Notes: generated from the sequence alone by a model not told the origin. 34,961 nucleotides of DNA from CAYMTN01 sp964393335 (GCA_964393335.1 CAYMTN010000029.1:1-34961), one strand, 5' to 3'; positions 1 through 10,779 are shown, counted from the stretch's first letter. Numbers and translations are program-made.

Positions 1-549
1 TCGGATCGCCCGGTGCCGCGCAGCCTGATCGAAACCTGCTTGCGCACCGCCGGAAGCGCGCCCAGCGGGGCGAACAAACAGCCCTGGTTTTTTGTCGTGG
101 TGAGCGACCCGGCAGTCAAGCGCCAGATTCGTGAGGCCGCCGAAGCGGAAGAGCGCGAATTCTACAGCCGCCGCGCCCCCCAGGATTGGCTGGACGACCT
201 CGCGCCATTGGGCACGGACGCCACGAAGCCGTTCCTCGAAAGCGCGCCGTACCTGATCGTGATTTTTGCGCAGCGTTACGGCCTGCTGCCGGACGGCGGC
301 ACGACCAAACATTATTACGTGCAGGAATCGGTCGGGATAGCGGCGGGGCTGTTGATCGCGGCGCTGCATCACGCGGGCCTCGCCATGCTGACGCATACGC
401 CCAGCCCGATGGACTTCCTGACGCGCATCCTGGGACGTCCCGCCAACGAACGCCCCTTTTTGCTGCTGGTGACCGGTTACCCGGCGGAAAACGAGACGGT
501 TCCGGCCATCGGCAAAAAAACGCTGGACGAGATCGCCCAGTTTGTATAG
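1..549 (+). CDS. Nitroreductase-family flavoprotein, 5' end outside window
   Basis: The reading frame is open from the first base, so the gene begins upstream; the GTG at 13 is probably internal. The visible part starts with PVP..LIE.CLRTAGSAPSG followed by ANKQPW, the FMN-phosphate binding segment of the nitroreductase/BluB-like fold, which normally lies 20-40 residues from the N-terminus. The central helix (YVQESVGIAAGLLIAALHHAGLA) and the end (LLLVTGYPAE) also fit the family. Members are homodimeric FMN enzymes that reduce nitro compounds, quinones or enones with NAD(P)H, or act as dehalogenases; the substrate cannot be read from sequence. It converges on tupC with 13 bases between stops and no clear terminator. 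Family is confident, precise function unknown. Confidence 0.85.
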   Translation, partial: SDRPVPRSLIETCLRTAGSAPSGANKQPWFFVVVSDPAVKRQIREAAEAEEREFYSRRAPQDWLDDLAPLGTDATKPFLESAPYLIVIFAQRYGLLPDGGTTKHYYVQESVGIAAGLLIAALHHAGLAMLTHTPSPMDFLTRILGRPANERPFLLLVTGYPAENETVPAIGKKTLDEIAQFV

Positions 550-562
550 GCGCAAACCCGCG

Positions 563-1297
563 TTAATACACGTATTCGCCGGAGACAAACGCCACCGTGC
601 GCGGATCGCGCGGGGCATCAAAAAACGTGCCGGTCGGCGCGACTTCGACCAGCGCGCCATCCAGCAGCAGGGCAACGCGCGTCGCCAGCCGCTGCGCCTG
701 GAAAATGTTGTGCGTCACCAGGATCACGGTCGCGCCGTGCGTCTCGTGCTGCTCGCGGATCAGGGATTCGATCAGGCGCACGTTGTAGGGATCGAGGTTG
801 GCGGTCGGTTCGTCCAGCAGCAGGATGCGCGGTTCCAATACCAGGGCACGCGCCACCGCGACGCGCTGCATCTCGCCGCCGGACAGCGTGCGCGGGGATG
901 CGTCCTCAAGGGCCGTGAGCGCCACGCGCGCCAGTGCCGCGTCGATGCGGGCCTGCCCGTCATGCTCGCCGCGCACGCGCAGCCCGTAGGCCACGTTCGC
1001 CCGCACGCTGCGCGAGAGCAGCGCGGGCCGCTGGAAGACCATCACGGCCTGCCGCCGGTCCCCGGTCGTCGCCGTGCCGGCGTTCACCTGCCGCCCGTCG
1101 AGATGCAGCGTCAGATCGCCGTGTGCCGGTGTTTCGAGCAGCGCCAGCAGGCGCAGCAGCGTGCTTTTGCCCGCGCCGCTTGGCCCCACCAGCCCGAAGA
1201 TTTCGCCCTGCTCAATCACCAGATCGGGTATGTGCAGCACGGTACGCGCGCCGTAGGTCTGTACCACGTTTTGAAGGGTATACAATCGTTCTGCCAT
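563..1297 (-). CDS. tupC: Tungstate/molybdate-type ABC transporter ATPase
   Basis: A single ABC ATPase domain of 244 residues: Walker A GPSGAGKST near residue 39, Q-loop around VMVFQRPALL, signature LSGGEMQRVAVARAL and Walker B ILLLDEPTANLD, with H-loop LVTHN. It would energise uptake with the membrane protein TupB and lipoprotein TupA encoded directly upstream in the same direction; the tupB stop and tupC start overlap by one base. There is no C-terminal MOP/TOBE domain, as expected for TupC and unlike ModC/WtpC. TupABC imports tungstate, a cofactor metal for aldehyde:ferredoxin oxidoreductases and some formate dehydrogenases. Assignment rests mainly on the neighbouring TupA; alone it could be any small anion importer ATPase. 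Confidence 0.85.
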   Translation of the reverse strand: MAERLYTLQNVVQTYGARTVLHIPDLVIEQGEIFGLVGPSGAGKSTLLRLLALLETPAHGDLTLHLDGRQVNAGTATTGDRRQAVMVFQRPALLSRSVRANVAYGLRVRGEHDGQARIDAALARVALTALEDASPRTLSGGEMQRVAVARALVLEPRILLLDEPTANLDPYNVRLIESLIREQHETHGATVILVTHNIFQAQRLATRVALLLDGALVEVAPTGTFFDAPRDPRTVAFVSGEYVY

Positions 1298-2058
1298 TAT
1301 GCGCTGCTATCCAGCCTGCCCTGCCCCATCATGATGATCAGGTTCGCTACAAAGACCAGCCCCATCAAGATTATGCCCAATGCCAGCGCGACCGCAAAAC
1401 GCCCGCGCCGTGTTTCGAGCACAATCGCCGTCGTCAAGACGCGCGTGTGCCCTTCGATATCCCCGCCGACCAGCATCACCGCGCCCACCTCAGAAACAAT
1501 CGAGCCGAAACCCGCCGCGATGCCGACCACGATGCCAAACCGCGCCTCGCTCACGATGGCCCGCACCACCTGCCAACGCGTCGCGCCCAACGCGCGCACC
1601 TGGTGGCGCAGCGCCGGGTCCACGCCGCGTACGCTGCTCATGGTGATGCCCATGATCACGGGCGTCGCCAGGATCGTCTGCGCGATGATCATCGCCCGCA
1701 CCGAAAACAGCCACGCTAGCTCTCCCAGCGGGCCGCTGCGCGAGAGCAGCAGGTACACGACAAGCCCGACCACCACCGGCGGAAACCCCATCCCAGTATA
1801 CACCAGCGCCGCCACGATTCGCTGGCCGCGAAAACGTACCAGCGCCAATGCCGTTCCGGCGGGGATGCCCAGTGCCATACTCAACAGCAGCGCGCTGAGC
1901 GTCACCTGCAGGGATCGCAGCATGATCGCCACCACCGACGAATCGAGCGTCAGCAGCAGCCGCAGCGCTTCTTTGAGCGCCTCGAAAATGGTCTGAATGA
2001 GACAACCTCCCGTGTTAGCCGGGCTGTGCGGCGTGCCAGGCTGCTGAATTGGGCGCAA
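1297..2058 (-). CDS. tupB: Tungstate-type ABC transporter permease
   Basis: A hydrophobic protein with about five membrane segments and the BPD_transp_1 coupling region (VRALGATRWQVVRAIVSEAR), matching TupB-type permeases. The start is uncertain. The only standard upstream start is ATG at 2058, which overlaps tupA by 44 bases and gives a proline/glycine-rich extension unlike TupB. The family N-terminus should begin about QTIFEALKEALRLLL. A strong Shine-Dalgarno GGGAGG lies at 2006-2011, seven bases before an in-frame ATT at 1996-1998, so the true start may be a rare AUU codon giving a 233-residue protein. It is translationally linked to tupC through a one-base overlap. Confidence 0.85.
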   Translation of the reverse strand: MRPIQQPGTPHSPANTGGCLIQTIFEALKEALRLLLTLDSSVVAIMLRSLQVTLSALLLSMALGIPAGTALALVRFRGQRIVAALVYTGMGFPPVVVGLVVYLLLSRSGPLGELAWLFSVRAMIIAQTILATPVIMGITMSSVRGVDPALRHQVRALGATRWQVVRAIVSEARFGIVVGIAAGFGSIVSEVGAVMLVGGDIEGHTRVLTTAIVLETRRGRFAVALALGIILMGLVFVANLIIMMGQGRLDSSA

Positions 2059-2881
2059 AGAGCTGCTGGCCCTCGACCGTGAACGAGGCGATCAAACGCT
2101 GCGTATCCAGCGACGTGATCCAGTCCGCGAAATCCTGCGCCAGTTGGGCGTTCACGCCGGGGTGTCTGGCGGGATTCACCGGGATCACGCTGTACGGGTT
2201 GATCAACACCGGATCACCTTCGACCAGCACCTCCAACGCCAGCCCCTCGCCCTTGAACGTGAGATAGGTCGAGCGGTCGCTGAGCGTATAGGCTTGCAGC
2301 TCGCCGGTCATGGTCAGCACCGCGCCCATGCCCTGCCCGGCGGATAGATACCAGTCGCCGGGCGCGTGCACATCGACGGTCGTAGCGGCCCAGATGGCCT
2401 GCTCGCGGATATGCGTACCGCTGTCGTCCCCGCGCGATACGAACCGCGCGCCGGACTCCGCGATCTGCTGGAAAGCAGCGGCGGCGCTGGTCATACCCTT
2501 GATCCCAGCGGGATCGTCCGGCGGGCCGACGACCACAAAATCGTTGACCATCACGTCATACCGGCGCGTGCCATCGCCCGCCGCCACAAACGCCTCCGCG
2601 CGCTCGCGGGCATGGACCAGCACCACGTCGGCATCCCCGTTGGCAGCCAGAGCGAGCGCCTGCCCGGTCCCGACCGCCACGACCTTGACCGCCGCGTCGA
2701 ATTTCTGCTCAAAATCGGGCAGGATGTACGGCAGCAGCCCGGAATCATAAGGGCTGGTCGTCGTCGCCAACACCAGCGTATGCGTGCCACCCGCTGGAGT
2801 CGAATCTGCGCCGCTATCGCCGCCGCACGCGGCACCCAGCACGCCGATGAGCATAAGCACGCCCAACACACGATACAACAC
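2015..2881 (-). CDS. tupA: Tungstate-binding lipoprotein of ABC importer
   Basis: A 288-residue extracytoplasmic substrate-binding protein. It has a lipoprotein signal peptide with lipobox LGAAC (Cys19) and a GGDSG-type linker, so it should be anchored outside the membrane. The mature protein begins LVLATTTSPYDSGLLPYILP; the TTTS segment is the oxyanion-binding signature of TupA. Other family segments are VGTGQALALAANGDADVVLVHAR, VNDFVVVGPP and FVSRGDDSGTH. It starts at GTG (2881) behind a GGGAG-type ribosome site. It heads tupA-tupB-tupC and lies 68 bases downstream of a GNAT gene on the same strand, possibly co-transcribed. Tungstate rather than molybdate specificity is inferred from family resemblance. 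Confidence 0.88.
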   Translation of the reverse strand: MLYRVLGVLMLIGVLGAACGGDSGADSTPAGGTHTLVLATTTSPYDSGLLPYILPDFEQKFDAAVKVVAVGTGQALALAANGDADVVLVHARERAEAFVAAGDGTRRYDVMVNDFVVVGPPDDPAGIKGMTSAAAAFQQIAESGARFVSRGDDSGTHIREQAIWAATTVDVHAPGDWYLSAGQGMGAVLTMTGELQAYTLSDRSTYLTFKGEGLALEVLVEGDPVLINPYSVIPVNPARHPGVNAQLAQDFADWITSLDTQRLIASFTVEGQQLFAPNSAAWHAAQPG

Positions 2882-2949
2882 GCTCTATCTCCCTCCCATC
2901 TTCGCCATACAGGTTGTACACGCAAGCGCGGCGGATCGGCATACGGCCC

Positions 2950-3489
2950 TCACGCGTCGCGGTCCAATCGCCACGAGATCGTCTCGTCCGTCTCTTCATA
3001 CGCGTACATCCCCACTTTTTCCAGCACGCGGTTAGAGGCCGGGTTCGATTTGAGCGTGTGCGGCGCGATCACCGCGCGGCAGCCAGGATGCTCAAACGCC
3101 CACGCGATCATGGCACGCACCGCTTCGGTCATGTAGCCGCGTCCCTGGTAGGCTGGCGCGATGCCATACCCGATCTCGACCTCGCCCGGCAGGTCGTGCC
3201 TGCCGGTTCGCTCCAGCGTGCCCTTAAAACCGATCAGCCCCGCGCCTACCGGCTCAGGATCGCGAATCACGATCAACCAGTACGTGAACCACGCATGGTC
3301 CGCTGCCGGAACCGCCGCCATTTTGTCGAGCTTCATAACGATCGCGCGGCGCACGACATCCGTGAACACCGGTTGCGCGAGGGGAAAGCCCAACGCACGT
3401 TCGAGCCCCGCCGGGTCAGACAGGCACAGCGCGAGCTGGTCCCGCGAGAGCGCCAGCAGGCGCAGGCGTTCGGTGCCCCGTTCGATCAT
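2950..3489 (-). CDS. GNAT-family N-acetyltransferase (RimJ/RimL-like)
   Basis: About 179 residues with the GNAT fold: an N-terminal strand region (TERLRLLALSRDQL), GLIGFKGT, then GEVEIGYGIAPAYQGRGYMTEAVRAMI, in which Q-G-R-G-Y is the acetyl-CoA pyrophosphate loop, and a C-terminal SNPASNRVLEKVGM, typical of RimJ/RimL-like enzymes. The open frame extends to 3549, but a GGAGGAG ribosome site precedes two consecutive ATGs at 3492 and 3489, so translation should start there; a TATAAT box at 3518-3523 would lie inside the longer version. The substrate cannot be predicted; relatives acetylate ribosomal protein N-termini, amino acids or antibiotics. tupA follows after 68 bases. Confidence 0.8.
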   Translation of the reverse strand: MIERGTERLRLLALSRDQLALCLSDPAGLERALGFPLAQPVFTDVVRRAIVMKLDKMAAVPAADHAWFTYWLIVIRDPEPVGAGLIGFKGTLERTGRHDLPGEVEIGYGIAPAYQGRGYMTEAVRAMIAWAFEHPGCRAVIAPHTLKSNPASNRVLEKVGMYAYEETDETISWRLDRDA

Positions 3490-3517
3490 CATCTCCTCCT
3501 GCAAACTCACTGCCTGC

Positions 3518-3523
3518 ATTATA
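3518..3523 (-). promoter_or_regulatory. Putative -10 box for the GNAT gene
   Basis: On the minus strand the sequence reads TATAAT, a perfect -10 hexamer, about 26 bases before the first of the paired ATG codons and upstream of the GGAGGAG ribosome site. No good -35 element is seen at 16-18 bases. It supports the short start chosen for the acetyltransferase. Confidence 0.55.
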
Positions 3524-3607
3524 CCGGAAACAAACGGACGTCCCCGCAATTATGGGTTACAATCGCGTATGGTGATCGATACGGCTGAGGGCTAGAAGGG
3601 AGTTCGC

Positions 3608-4865
3608 GTGAGCACACAAGATGGCGTTACCAACTATCCTGATTTGTTAGGGGCGACAACCGGCGGGCCGCGCCTGAATCTGGACGTGATTCAGTGTGCG
3701 CTCGCGGTGCGTCCGGCGCCGGTCCCGGCAGGCCGTATTTTTGAGTTGATATTGTTGATCCAGAACGCATCCGACATCGACGTAGACGTGCTGGTGACCC
3801 CGAACCTGCCCGACCGGGACCTGGCGAAACAAAAAGGCCGTTTCAGCACCAAAAGCGGGCGGCTGCGCGTCGGGCTGCGCCCGGTAGAGGCCGGGTTTGT
3901 CACGCTGCCGGTCGGGACTTCGCCCAATACGCAGGCCGGGNNNNNNNNNNAAGCAGTTGGCTAAAAAGCCGCAGCGGATGCGCGACCCGAACGGCGGCGG
4001 CGCGTTCATTTTTCAGGAACTACCGGAGGCGGCGCAGACTCACATGCAGGCGCTGCGCGGGCTGCGATTTTCGGTTGAACCCGGCAGCAAAAAACATACC
4101 ATCCACACCACGTTTGTGATCGGCCCGCCTGCCCTGGCGAGTCTGAAGGCGCTGCAGGAGAAAAAAGCCGACTGGGTCAGCCTGTGGACCATGAGCGACT
4201 ACCGCGACGACTACATCGTCGCCCAGAAAGTGTGGGGACAGGCGCAAAACATCCGGCGGCAGATCAACCGCGAGACGATCTTCATGCCGCTGTTAAAGGC
4301 GACGCAAGAACGCTTTCAGGCATGCAGCTACCCGCTGCTGCCGCCGGAGGCGATCTACATCACCAAGCTGCTGACGCTGATCCTGGAAATGGGCATCAGC
4401 GAGCCAACACCCGACAACCCGCGCCCGGCCTGGCCGCACTGGTTCCCCAAAATGTGCCGCCTGGTGTTCCAGGAACCCGCGCTCGAAGCGCAGAACGAGC
4501 CGCTCATCACGCGGCTGGTGTACGCCGACCTGGTGTACGACGCGATCCTGTACGGCTTCACGATGGTCAGCACCGTGACAAATGAGAGCTTCGGCTCGCA
4601 CGACGAAACCAGCCGCTACGCCGACGACATCGTAGACGCGCTCAACCAGCAGAATACGCTGGATTTTGCGCGCGCGTACCTGCCGCTCGTCGCCGGCGGG
4701 CTGATCGCCAACGCGCGCGTCACCATGCCGCGCGAGCAGATTCGTGAAACGGTGTTTATGCTCTCAAAAGCAGTGGACAAACGTCGCGTCGAAAAGAACC
4801 CCGATAACGGGTTTATCTTCGACATAACGGACAAGTTGATCGAGCGGGCGCTGGACACCACGTAG
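3608..4865 (+). CDS. Conserved protein of unknown function, interrupted by assembly gap (paralogue 1)
   Basis: I do not recognise the family. A GTG start at 3608 follows AAGGGAG. The frame runs 111 codons to base 3940, meets ten N, and resumes in another numeric frame at 3951 to the stop at 4865. Both parts align with the neighbour at 4893: NYPDLLG against NYPDILG, V.QCAL.V, LLIQN against LLLQN, and at the end YADLVYDAILYGFTMV against YPAVVQDAVLLGFAMV and YLPLVAGGLIANARV against YVPLVMAGVLVHARV. It is therefore one gene of about 420 residues, not two. The first 110 residues look like an Ig-like beta-sandwich; the C-terminal two thirds look helical. No signal peptide is seen, so it is probably cytoplasmic. 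Confidence 0.75.
3941..3950. other. Assembly gap (10 N)
   Basis: Ten ambiguous bases. The codon before ends at 3940 and the codon after starts at 3951, so the real missing length must be a multiple of three. Alignment to the adjacent paralogue suggests about 6-10 residues are missing, roughly 18-30 bases. Confidence 0.95.
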
Positions 4866-4892
4866 ATCGCCCCGACCGTATGGAGCCAGACC

Positions 4893-6158
4893 ATGAGCGA
4901 ACAAGCCAACTACCCTGACATTCTCGGCATGTTAAGCGATGAGCGTTTGACCATCGCGGACGTGCTGCAATGCGCCCTGGGAGTCTTCCCGGCGACGACG
5001 GCGCTGGAAAAACCCGTCGAGGCGCTGCTGCTGCTGCAAAACCTGACCAACCAACCGCTGGCGATCCGGCTGGCGATCCGCACCCCAACGCGTGACTCGG
5101 CGGGTAACCTGCTCAATTTTTTCACGCCTAAGCCGCGCATCGCGCTGTCGCTGGCCGCCGCCGAATGCGGCCTGCTGCACATCCCGATCACGCCGCAACT
5201 GCCGACCGGGCCGGGTAGCGCATACCCGGTGCGCGTGCACATCGACGTGCAAAAACCGGATGCGTTTTTGCGCGTGCGCCCGCTCAGCGGCGGAGACGAA
5301 CCCAGCTTGCTGGCGATCTCGCCGTTCCGCATCGCCGTGCTGCGCGAGATCGCGTTTTCGACCGGAACCCCCGCCGATCAGCAGCTTCAGGTCGCGTTCG
5401 ACGTGCTGCCGGGGCGTTTCCCGCCGAGTGACACGATCACGCAGCCGCGTTACGAAGCGCTGTGGACCATGCGCGAACTGGAAGAAGGGGAAGAACAGGC
5501 CAAAGCCTCGGCGGGCGAAGCGCTCAGTTTTGCCAAAACACTCTCGACCAAGGCGCTCTATCCGGGCGTGGAGGAACACACGCGCCGCGTATTCGGCAGC
5601 GCCGGGATGCCGCTGCACCCTGGCGAGTCGATCTTTATCAGCAAAACGCTGACCTACGTCATGGAAGACGGGCTGGAGCTTGAGCAAGGATTCTCGTTGG
5701 CGGAAAGTCACTGGTTCAAACGCCTGTGCCGCCTGATGACCGACGATTCCAGCGTGATTGACGACCTCGATCACCTGATCAGCCTGGTGTATCCGGCAGT
5801 CGTACAGGATGCCGTGCTGCTCGGTTTTGCGATGGTTACATTTGACACCGGCGCGGATTTTGGCGACCGGCTGGAACAACAGGATTACGCGGCCCGGCTG
5901 GTCGCAGCGCTGGAAGGCCGGGCCCCGCTGTCGCTGGAACACATCTACGTGCCGCTGGTCATGGCCGGGGTGCTGGTCCACGCGCGGGTACCGGTTCCCG
6001 GCGAAAACCAGTGGGTGAGCCTGGAACAGGTCAAAGAAGCGCGGGACGGGCGCATCAGCCTGACCGACTCGGCTTTTGCCGAGGTGTTCACCATCCTGAC
6101 CACGCTGATCGAGCGTACCGAGCGCCTGCTGACCGAAACGCGCGTTCCGCGCCCATAA
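4893..6158 (+). CDS. Conserved protein of unknown function (paralogue 2)
   Basis: A 421-residue protein starting at ATG 4893 behind a GGAG site, 27 bases after the stop of its paralogue, so the two are probably one operon. Shared landmarks are NYPDILG at residue 7, VLQCALGV, LLLLQN, the helical stretch SESIFISKTLTYVMEDG-like near residue 250 and LVMAGVLVHARVPVP near residue 355. Residues 30-125 alternate hydrophobic residues in strands and resemble an adhesion-type Ig-like (CARDB-like) domain; the rest is mostly helical and contains a charged segment (RELEEGEEQAKA). No membrane segment, signal peptide or catalytic motif is apparent. Function unknown; the tandem copy suggests a hetero-oligomer or recent divergence. 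Confidence 0.75.
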   Translation: MSEQANYPDILGMLSDERLTIADVLQCALGVFPATTALEKPVEALLLLQNLTNQPLAIRLAIRTPTRDSAGNLLNFFTPKPRIALSLAAAECGLLHIPITPQLPTGPGSAYPVRVHIDVQKPDAFLRVRPLSGGDEPSLLAISPFRIAVLREIAFSTGTPADQQLQVAFDVLPGRFPPSDTITQPRYEALWTMRELEEGEEQAKASAGEALSFAKTLSTKALYPGVEEHTRRVFGSAGMPLHPGESIFISKTLTYVMEDGLELEQGFSLAESHWFKRLCRLMTDDSSVIDDLDHLISLVYPAVVQDAVLLGFAMVTFDTGADFGDRLEQQDYAARLVAALEGRAPLSLEHIYVPLVMAGVLVHARVPVPGENQWVSLEQVKEARDGRISLTDSAFAEVFTILTTLIERTERLLTETRVPRP

Positions 6159-6189
6159 CGGGCGGGTCTACGTGCAGAGCCAGCGCCGG

Positions 6190-6206
6190 TCTACGCATAG
6201 CGTAGA
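6190..6206 (+). other. Short perfect hairpin after the paralogue pair
   Basis: TCTACGC at 6190-6196 and GCGTAGA at 6200-6206 form a 7-bp stem with a 3-base loop, 32 bases after the stop of the second paralogue. Only a short TT follows, so it is a poor intrinsic terminator on its own and may protect the 3' end of the mRNA. Confidence 0.4.
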
Positions 6207-6299
6207 TTAATGAATCATAAGAGATTCCGCCGCCGGGCTGCTTCAAATGTTTTTCTGATAGCCCTGGTTTGCCTTTCGGTGTAGACTGTAAGGTGAGGG

Positions 6300-6328
6300 A
6301 AAAACAGCCGCTTGATGGGCTGTTTTTC
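6300..6328 (+). terminator. Intrinsic terminator for the paralogue operon
   Basis: AAAACAGCC (6301-6309) pairs with GGCTGTTTT (6318-6326) around an 8-base loop, followed by a T run. It lies after the two paralogues and before clpC, and its A-rich left flank would let it work in both directions. Confidence 0.75.
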
Positions 6329-6360
6329 ATCCCTGCACATACAACAAAACGACCATCACT

Positions 6361-6384
6361 CAGAGGCCCGACCGGGCCGCTCTG
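6361..6384 (+). promoter_or_regulatory. GC-rich hairpin in the clpC leader
   Basis: GGCCCG (6365-6370) and CGGGCC (6373-6378) are separated by two bases, with flanking CAGAG and CTCTG extending the symmetry with a small bulge. It sits 36-59 bases before the clpC start. It could be an operator or a leader stem. No CIRCE element or recognisable CtsR site is present. Confidence 0.35.
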
Positions 6385-6419
6385 CGTAGATAACACGGTA
6401 GCAAGGAACACACAACATC

Positions 6420-8927
<2,508 letters not shown>

Positions 8928-8957
8928 ACCGGCGCGGCGCAGTCTGAAAAACACCCT

Positions 8958-8990
8958 ATCCCGCGATTGTGACAGGTCGCGGGATTTTCT
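8958..8990 (+). terminator. Intrinsic terminator after clpC
   Basis: ATCCCGCGA (8958-8966) and TCGCGGGAT (8977-8985) form a perfect 9-bp stem with a 10-base loop, followed by TTTCTTT. It separates clpC from the methyltransferase gene. Confidence 0.88.
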
Positions 8991-9019
8991 TTACCCTGTG
9001 ATAACAAGGATGGCGAGCA

Positions 9020-10033
9020 GTGAACACGATCTCCGAAGCGGACCAACAGGTATTGATCGCGCTGTGGGAATTGCAGCAGCGCGGCGAGGTACCCGATCAA
9101 ACCGCGCTCGAACAGGCGGGTCAGGCGTACTTCCGGCGCTCGAAAGCCGATTGGAGCGGCGCATGTGAGCGGCTGGCTGCGCGGGACGCGCTGACCATCA
9201 CACCCGGCGCGATCCACCTCAGCGATCAAGGGAAATCCATCGCCCAGGCGCTACACGAGGCGAATCCCTCGATCCGCTATTTTTACATCGATTATTACGC
9301 CGCCGCACCGCACAGCGCCGCCAGCACCGCGTTTTGCAGGCGGGTTTACGGGCGCGACCTGTGCCAGCACGGTTACGCGGATATGGCGCAGCTTGACACG
9401 TTGATCGCGGTGGGACAGATCGGCCCCGACAGCCGCGTGCTGGACCTGGGGTGCGGCACGGGGCAGATCGCAGAATATATCTCGGACGTCACGGGCGCGT
9501 TCGTGCACGGCATTGATTACATCGCCGCCGCGATCCAGATCGCTCAGGAACGCACACAGGCCAAACGCGACCGCCTGACGTTCAGCGTGGGCGACATCTA
9601 TCACCTGGACACCCCCCCGCGCAGTTTCGACACGCTGACGGCCATCGACACGCTGTATTTTGGCGACACGACAACCGTGATCGGCACCCTCAAAAATCTG
9701 CTCAAACCGGGCGGGCAAATGCTCGTTTATTACATCACGCTCTTGTTTGACGATGCCGCCGATGCCGCCACGTTGGCCCCGGATCAAACCGAACTGGCGC
9801 AGGCGTTGAGTCACCACAAGCTGGCGTTTCGCACCTGGGATTTTACGCGGGTGGAATACGAACGAGCGCGGATCGCGCAGCAGGCACTGGCCGACTTACA
9901 GGTTGTGTTTGAAGCGGAGGGAAACGTTTTTTTGTACGAAAACCGCATGATGGAAACAAACGGCAGCATCCGGTTTATCGACGAGGGGCGCGCCAGCCGG
10001 TATCTGTACCACGTCGTGCTGCCCGGCGTTTGA
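9020..10033 (+). CDS. SAM-dependent methyltransferase with N-terminal winged-helix-like region
   Basis: A 337-residue protein starting at GTG 9020 with AAGGA nine bases upstream. The class I methyltransferase core begins near residue 137 with motif I VLDLGCGTGQ, then an acidic residue in HGIDYIAAAIQIA and motif IV-like FDTLTAIDTLYF, with LLKPGGQMLVYY as the post-motif strand. Residues 1-75 (LIALWELQQRGEVPD, DWSGACERLAARDALTITP, IHLSDQGKSIAQAL) resemble a winged helix-turn-helix, so the enzyme may bind nucleic acid or be a fused regulator-enzyme. The methyl acceptor is unknown. It stands alone after the clpC terminator and converges on a lipoprotein gene with 22 bases between. Confidence 0.8.
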   Translation: MNTISEADQQVLIALWELQQRGEVPDQTALEQAGQAYFRRSKADWSGACERLAARDALTITPGAIHLSDQGKSIAQALHEANPSIRYFYIDYYAAAPHSAASTAFCRRVYGRDLCQHGYADMAQLDTLIAVGQIGPDSRVLDLGCGTGQIAEYISDVTGAFVHGIDYIAAAIQIAQERTQAKRDRLTFSVGDIYHLDTPPRSFDTLTAIDTLYFGDTTTVIGTLKNLLKPGGQMLVYYITLLFDDAADAATLAPDQTELAQALSHHKLAFRTWDFTRVEYERARIAQQALADLQVVFEAEGNVFLYENRMMETNGSIRFIDEGRASRYLYHVVLPGV

Positions 10034-10055
10034 TGGCGCGCGGGGCACGGCCTGT

Positions 10056-10745
10056 TTATTGCAGCGTGCCGTCGTACGCGGCCAGGTTGTCAAACGCCAC
10101 GCTGACTGCCGCGTCAGCGGTGACTCCGGCTACCAACCCCACCTGTCCCGCGCGGCGTAACGCATCATCTTTGACTTCGCCGAGGAATGTCCCGTTGGCA
10201 TACACCGCCAGATAATTATCGACGCACACGGCGCGGATCGTGTTCGATGCCGTGCCCTGGTGGATCGCGTCGGACTGGTGCCACTTGAGCAAAAATGACA
10301 GGCTCTGGTTTTTGATCTCGGCAATCCCGTAATGCCCATCCCCGCTGATCAGCAGCGCGTAGCCGCTGGTGTCGCCGCGCTCGTCTGACATCAGGCGGCA
10401 CGCCACCCCGTAGAGGTTATCTTTTTCGGGGCTGAGCTGCTCGGCATCGACTTCGACGATCACGTTCTCGACGGCGGGGCCGCCCGCGCCCCACACAAAC
10501 GACGCGCTGCGCGCCGCCGTGTGATCGATCTGGTAGCGGCCATCGACCACGGCCAGCGAGGACAGCGGCTCGCCGGTCGTATCCGAGCGGGTGCCAACGT
10601 CCCAGTTACCCGGCTCGTCAAACGTAGCGCTGAACACCTCATCCCCTTTGACCGCCGTCTGCGACGGGGAGTCATCGCCGCCGCACGCCGCCAGCAGCAG
10701 CACTACGAGCACGATCACCACTGCCAGTCCTGATCGCCGTTTCAT
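10056..10745 (-). CDS. Putative lipoprotein with concanavalin-like (LamG/DUF1080-type) domain
   Basis: The open frame reaches 10883, but the natural start is ATG 10745, which gives MKRRSGL followed by a hydrophobic stretch and the lipobox LLAAC (Cys21), then GGDD, an export linker typical of surface lipoproteins. The mature 209-residue part has the pattern of a concanavalin-A-like jelly roll: FDEPGNWDVG, VVDGRYQID, NTIRAVCVDNYLAVYANGTFLGEV, GQVGLVAGV and a closing VAFDNLAAYDG. Such domains bind carbohydrate or act as adhesion or scaffold modules; no catalytic residues are evident. It follows the PiT gene on the same strand after 112 bases containing its own -10 box. Confidence 0.75.
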   Translation of the reverse strand: MKRRSGLAVVIVLVVLLLAACGGDDSPSQTAVKGDEVFSATFDEPGNWDVGTRSDTTGEPLSSLAVVDGRYQIDHTAARSASFVWGAGGPAVENVIVEVDAEQLSPEKDNLYGVACRLMSDERGDTSGYALLISGDGHYGIAEIKNQSLSFLLKWHQSDAIHQGTASNTIRAVCVDNYLAVYANGTFLGEVKDDALRRAGQVGLVAGVTADAAVSVAFDNLAAYDGTLQ

Positions 10746-10779
10746 GTTGGTACGTTCTCCCTCGACAAACCTGATCACC

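Noticed and set aside
550..562. AATACACGTATT-like palindrome near the tupC stop as a terminator
   Set aside because: Short AT-rich symmetry around the convergent stops without a GC stem or T run.
542..1996. Plus-strand open frame of 484 codons opposite tupC and tupB
   Set aside because: Shadow frame across two well-supported genes; low-complexity Arg/Ala/Ser composition.
6207..6419. CIRCE or CtsR operator upstream of clpC
   Set aside because: No TTAGCACTC-N9-GAGTGCTAA or CtsR heptad repeat could be found; only an unrelated GC palindrome is present.
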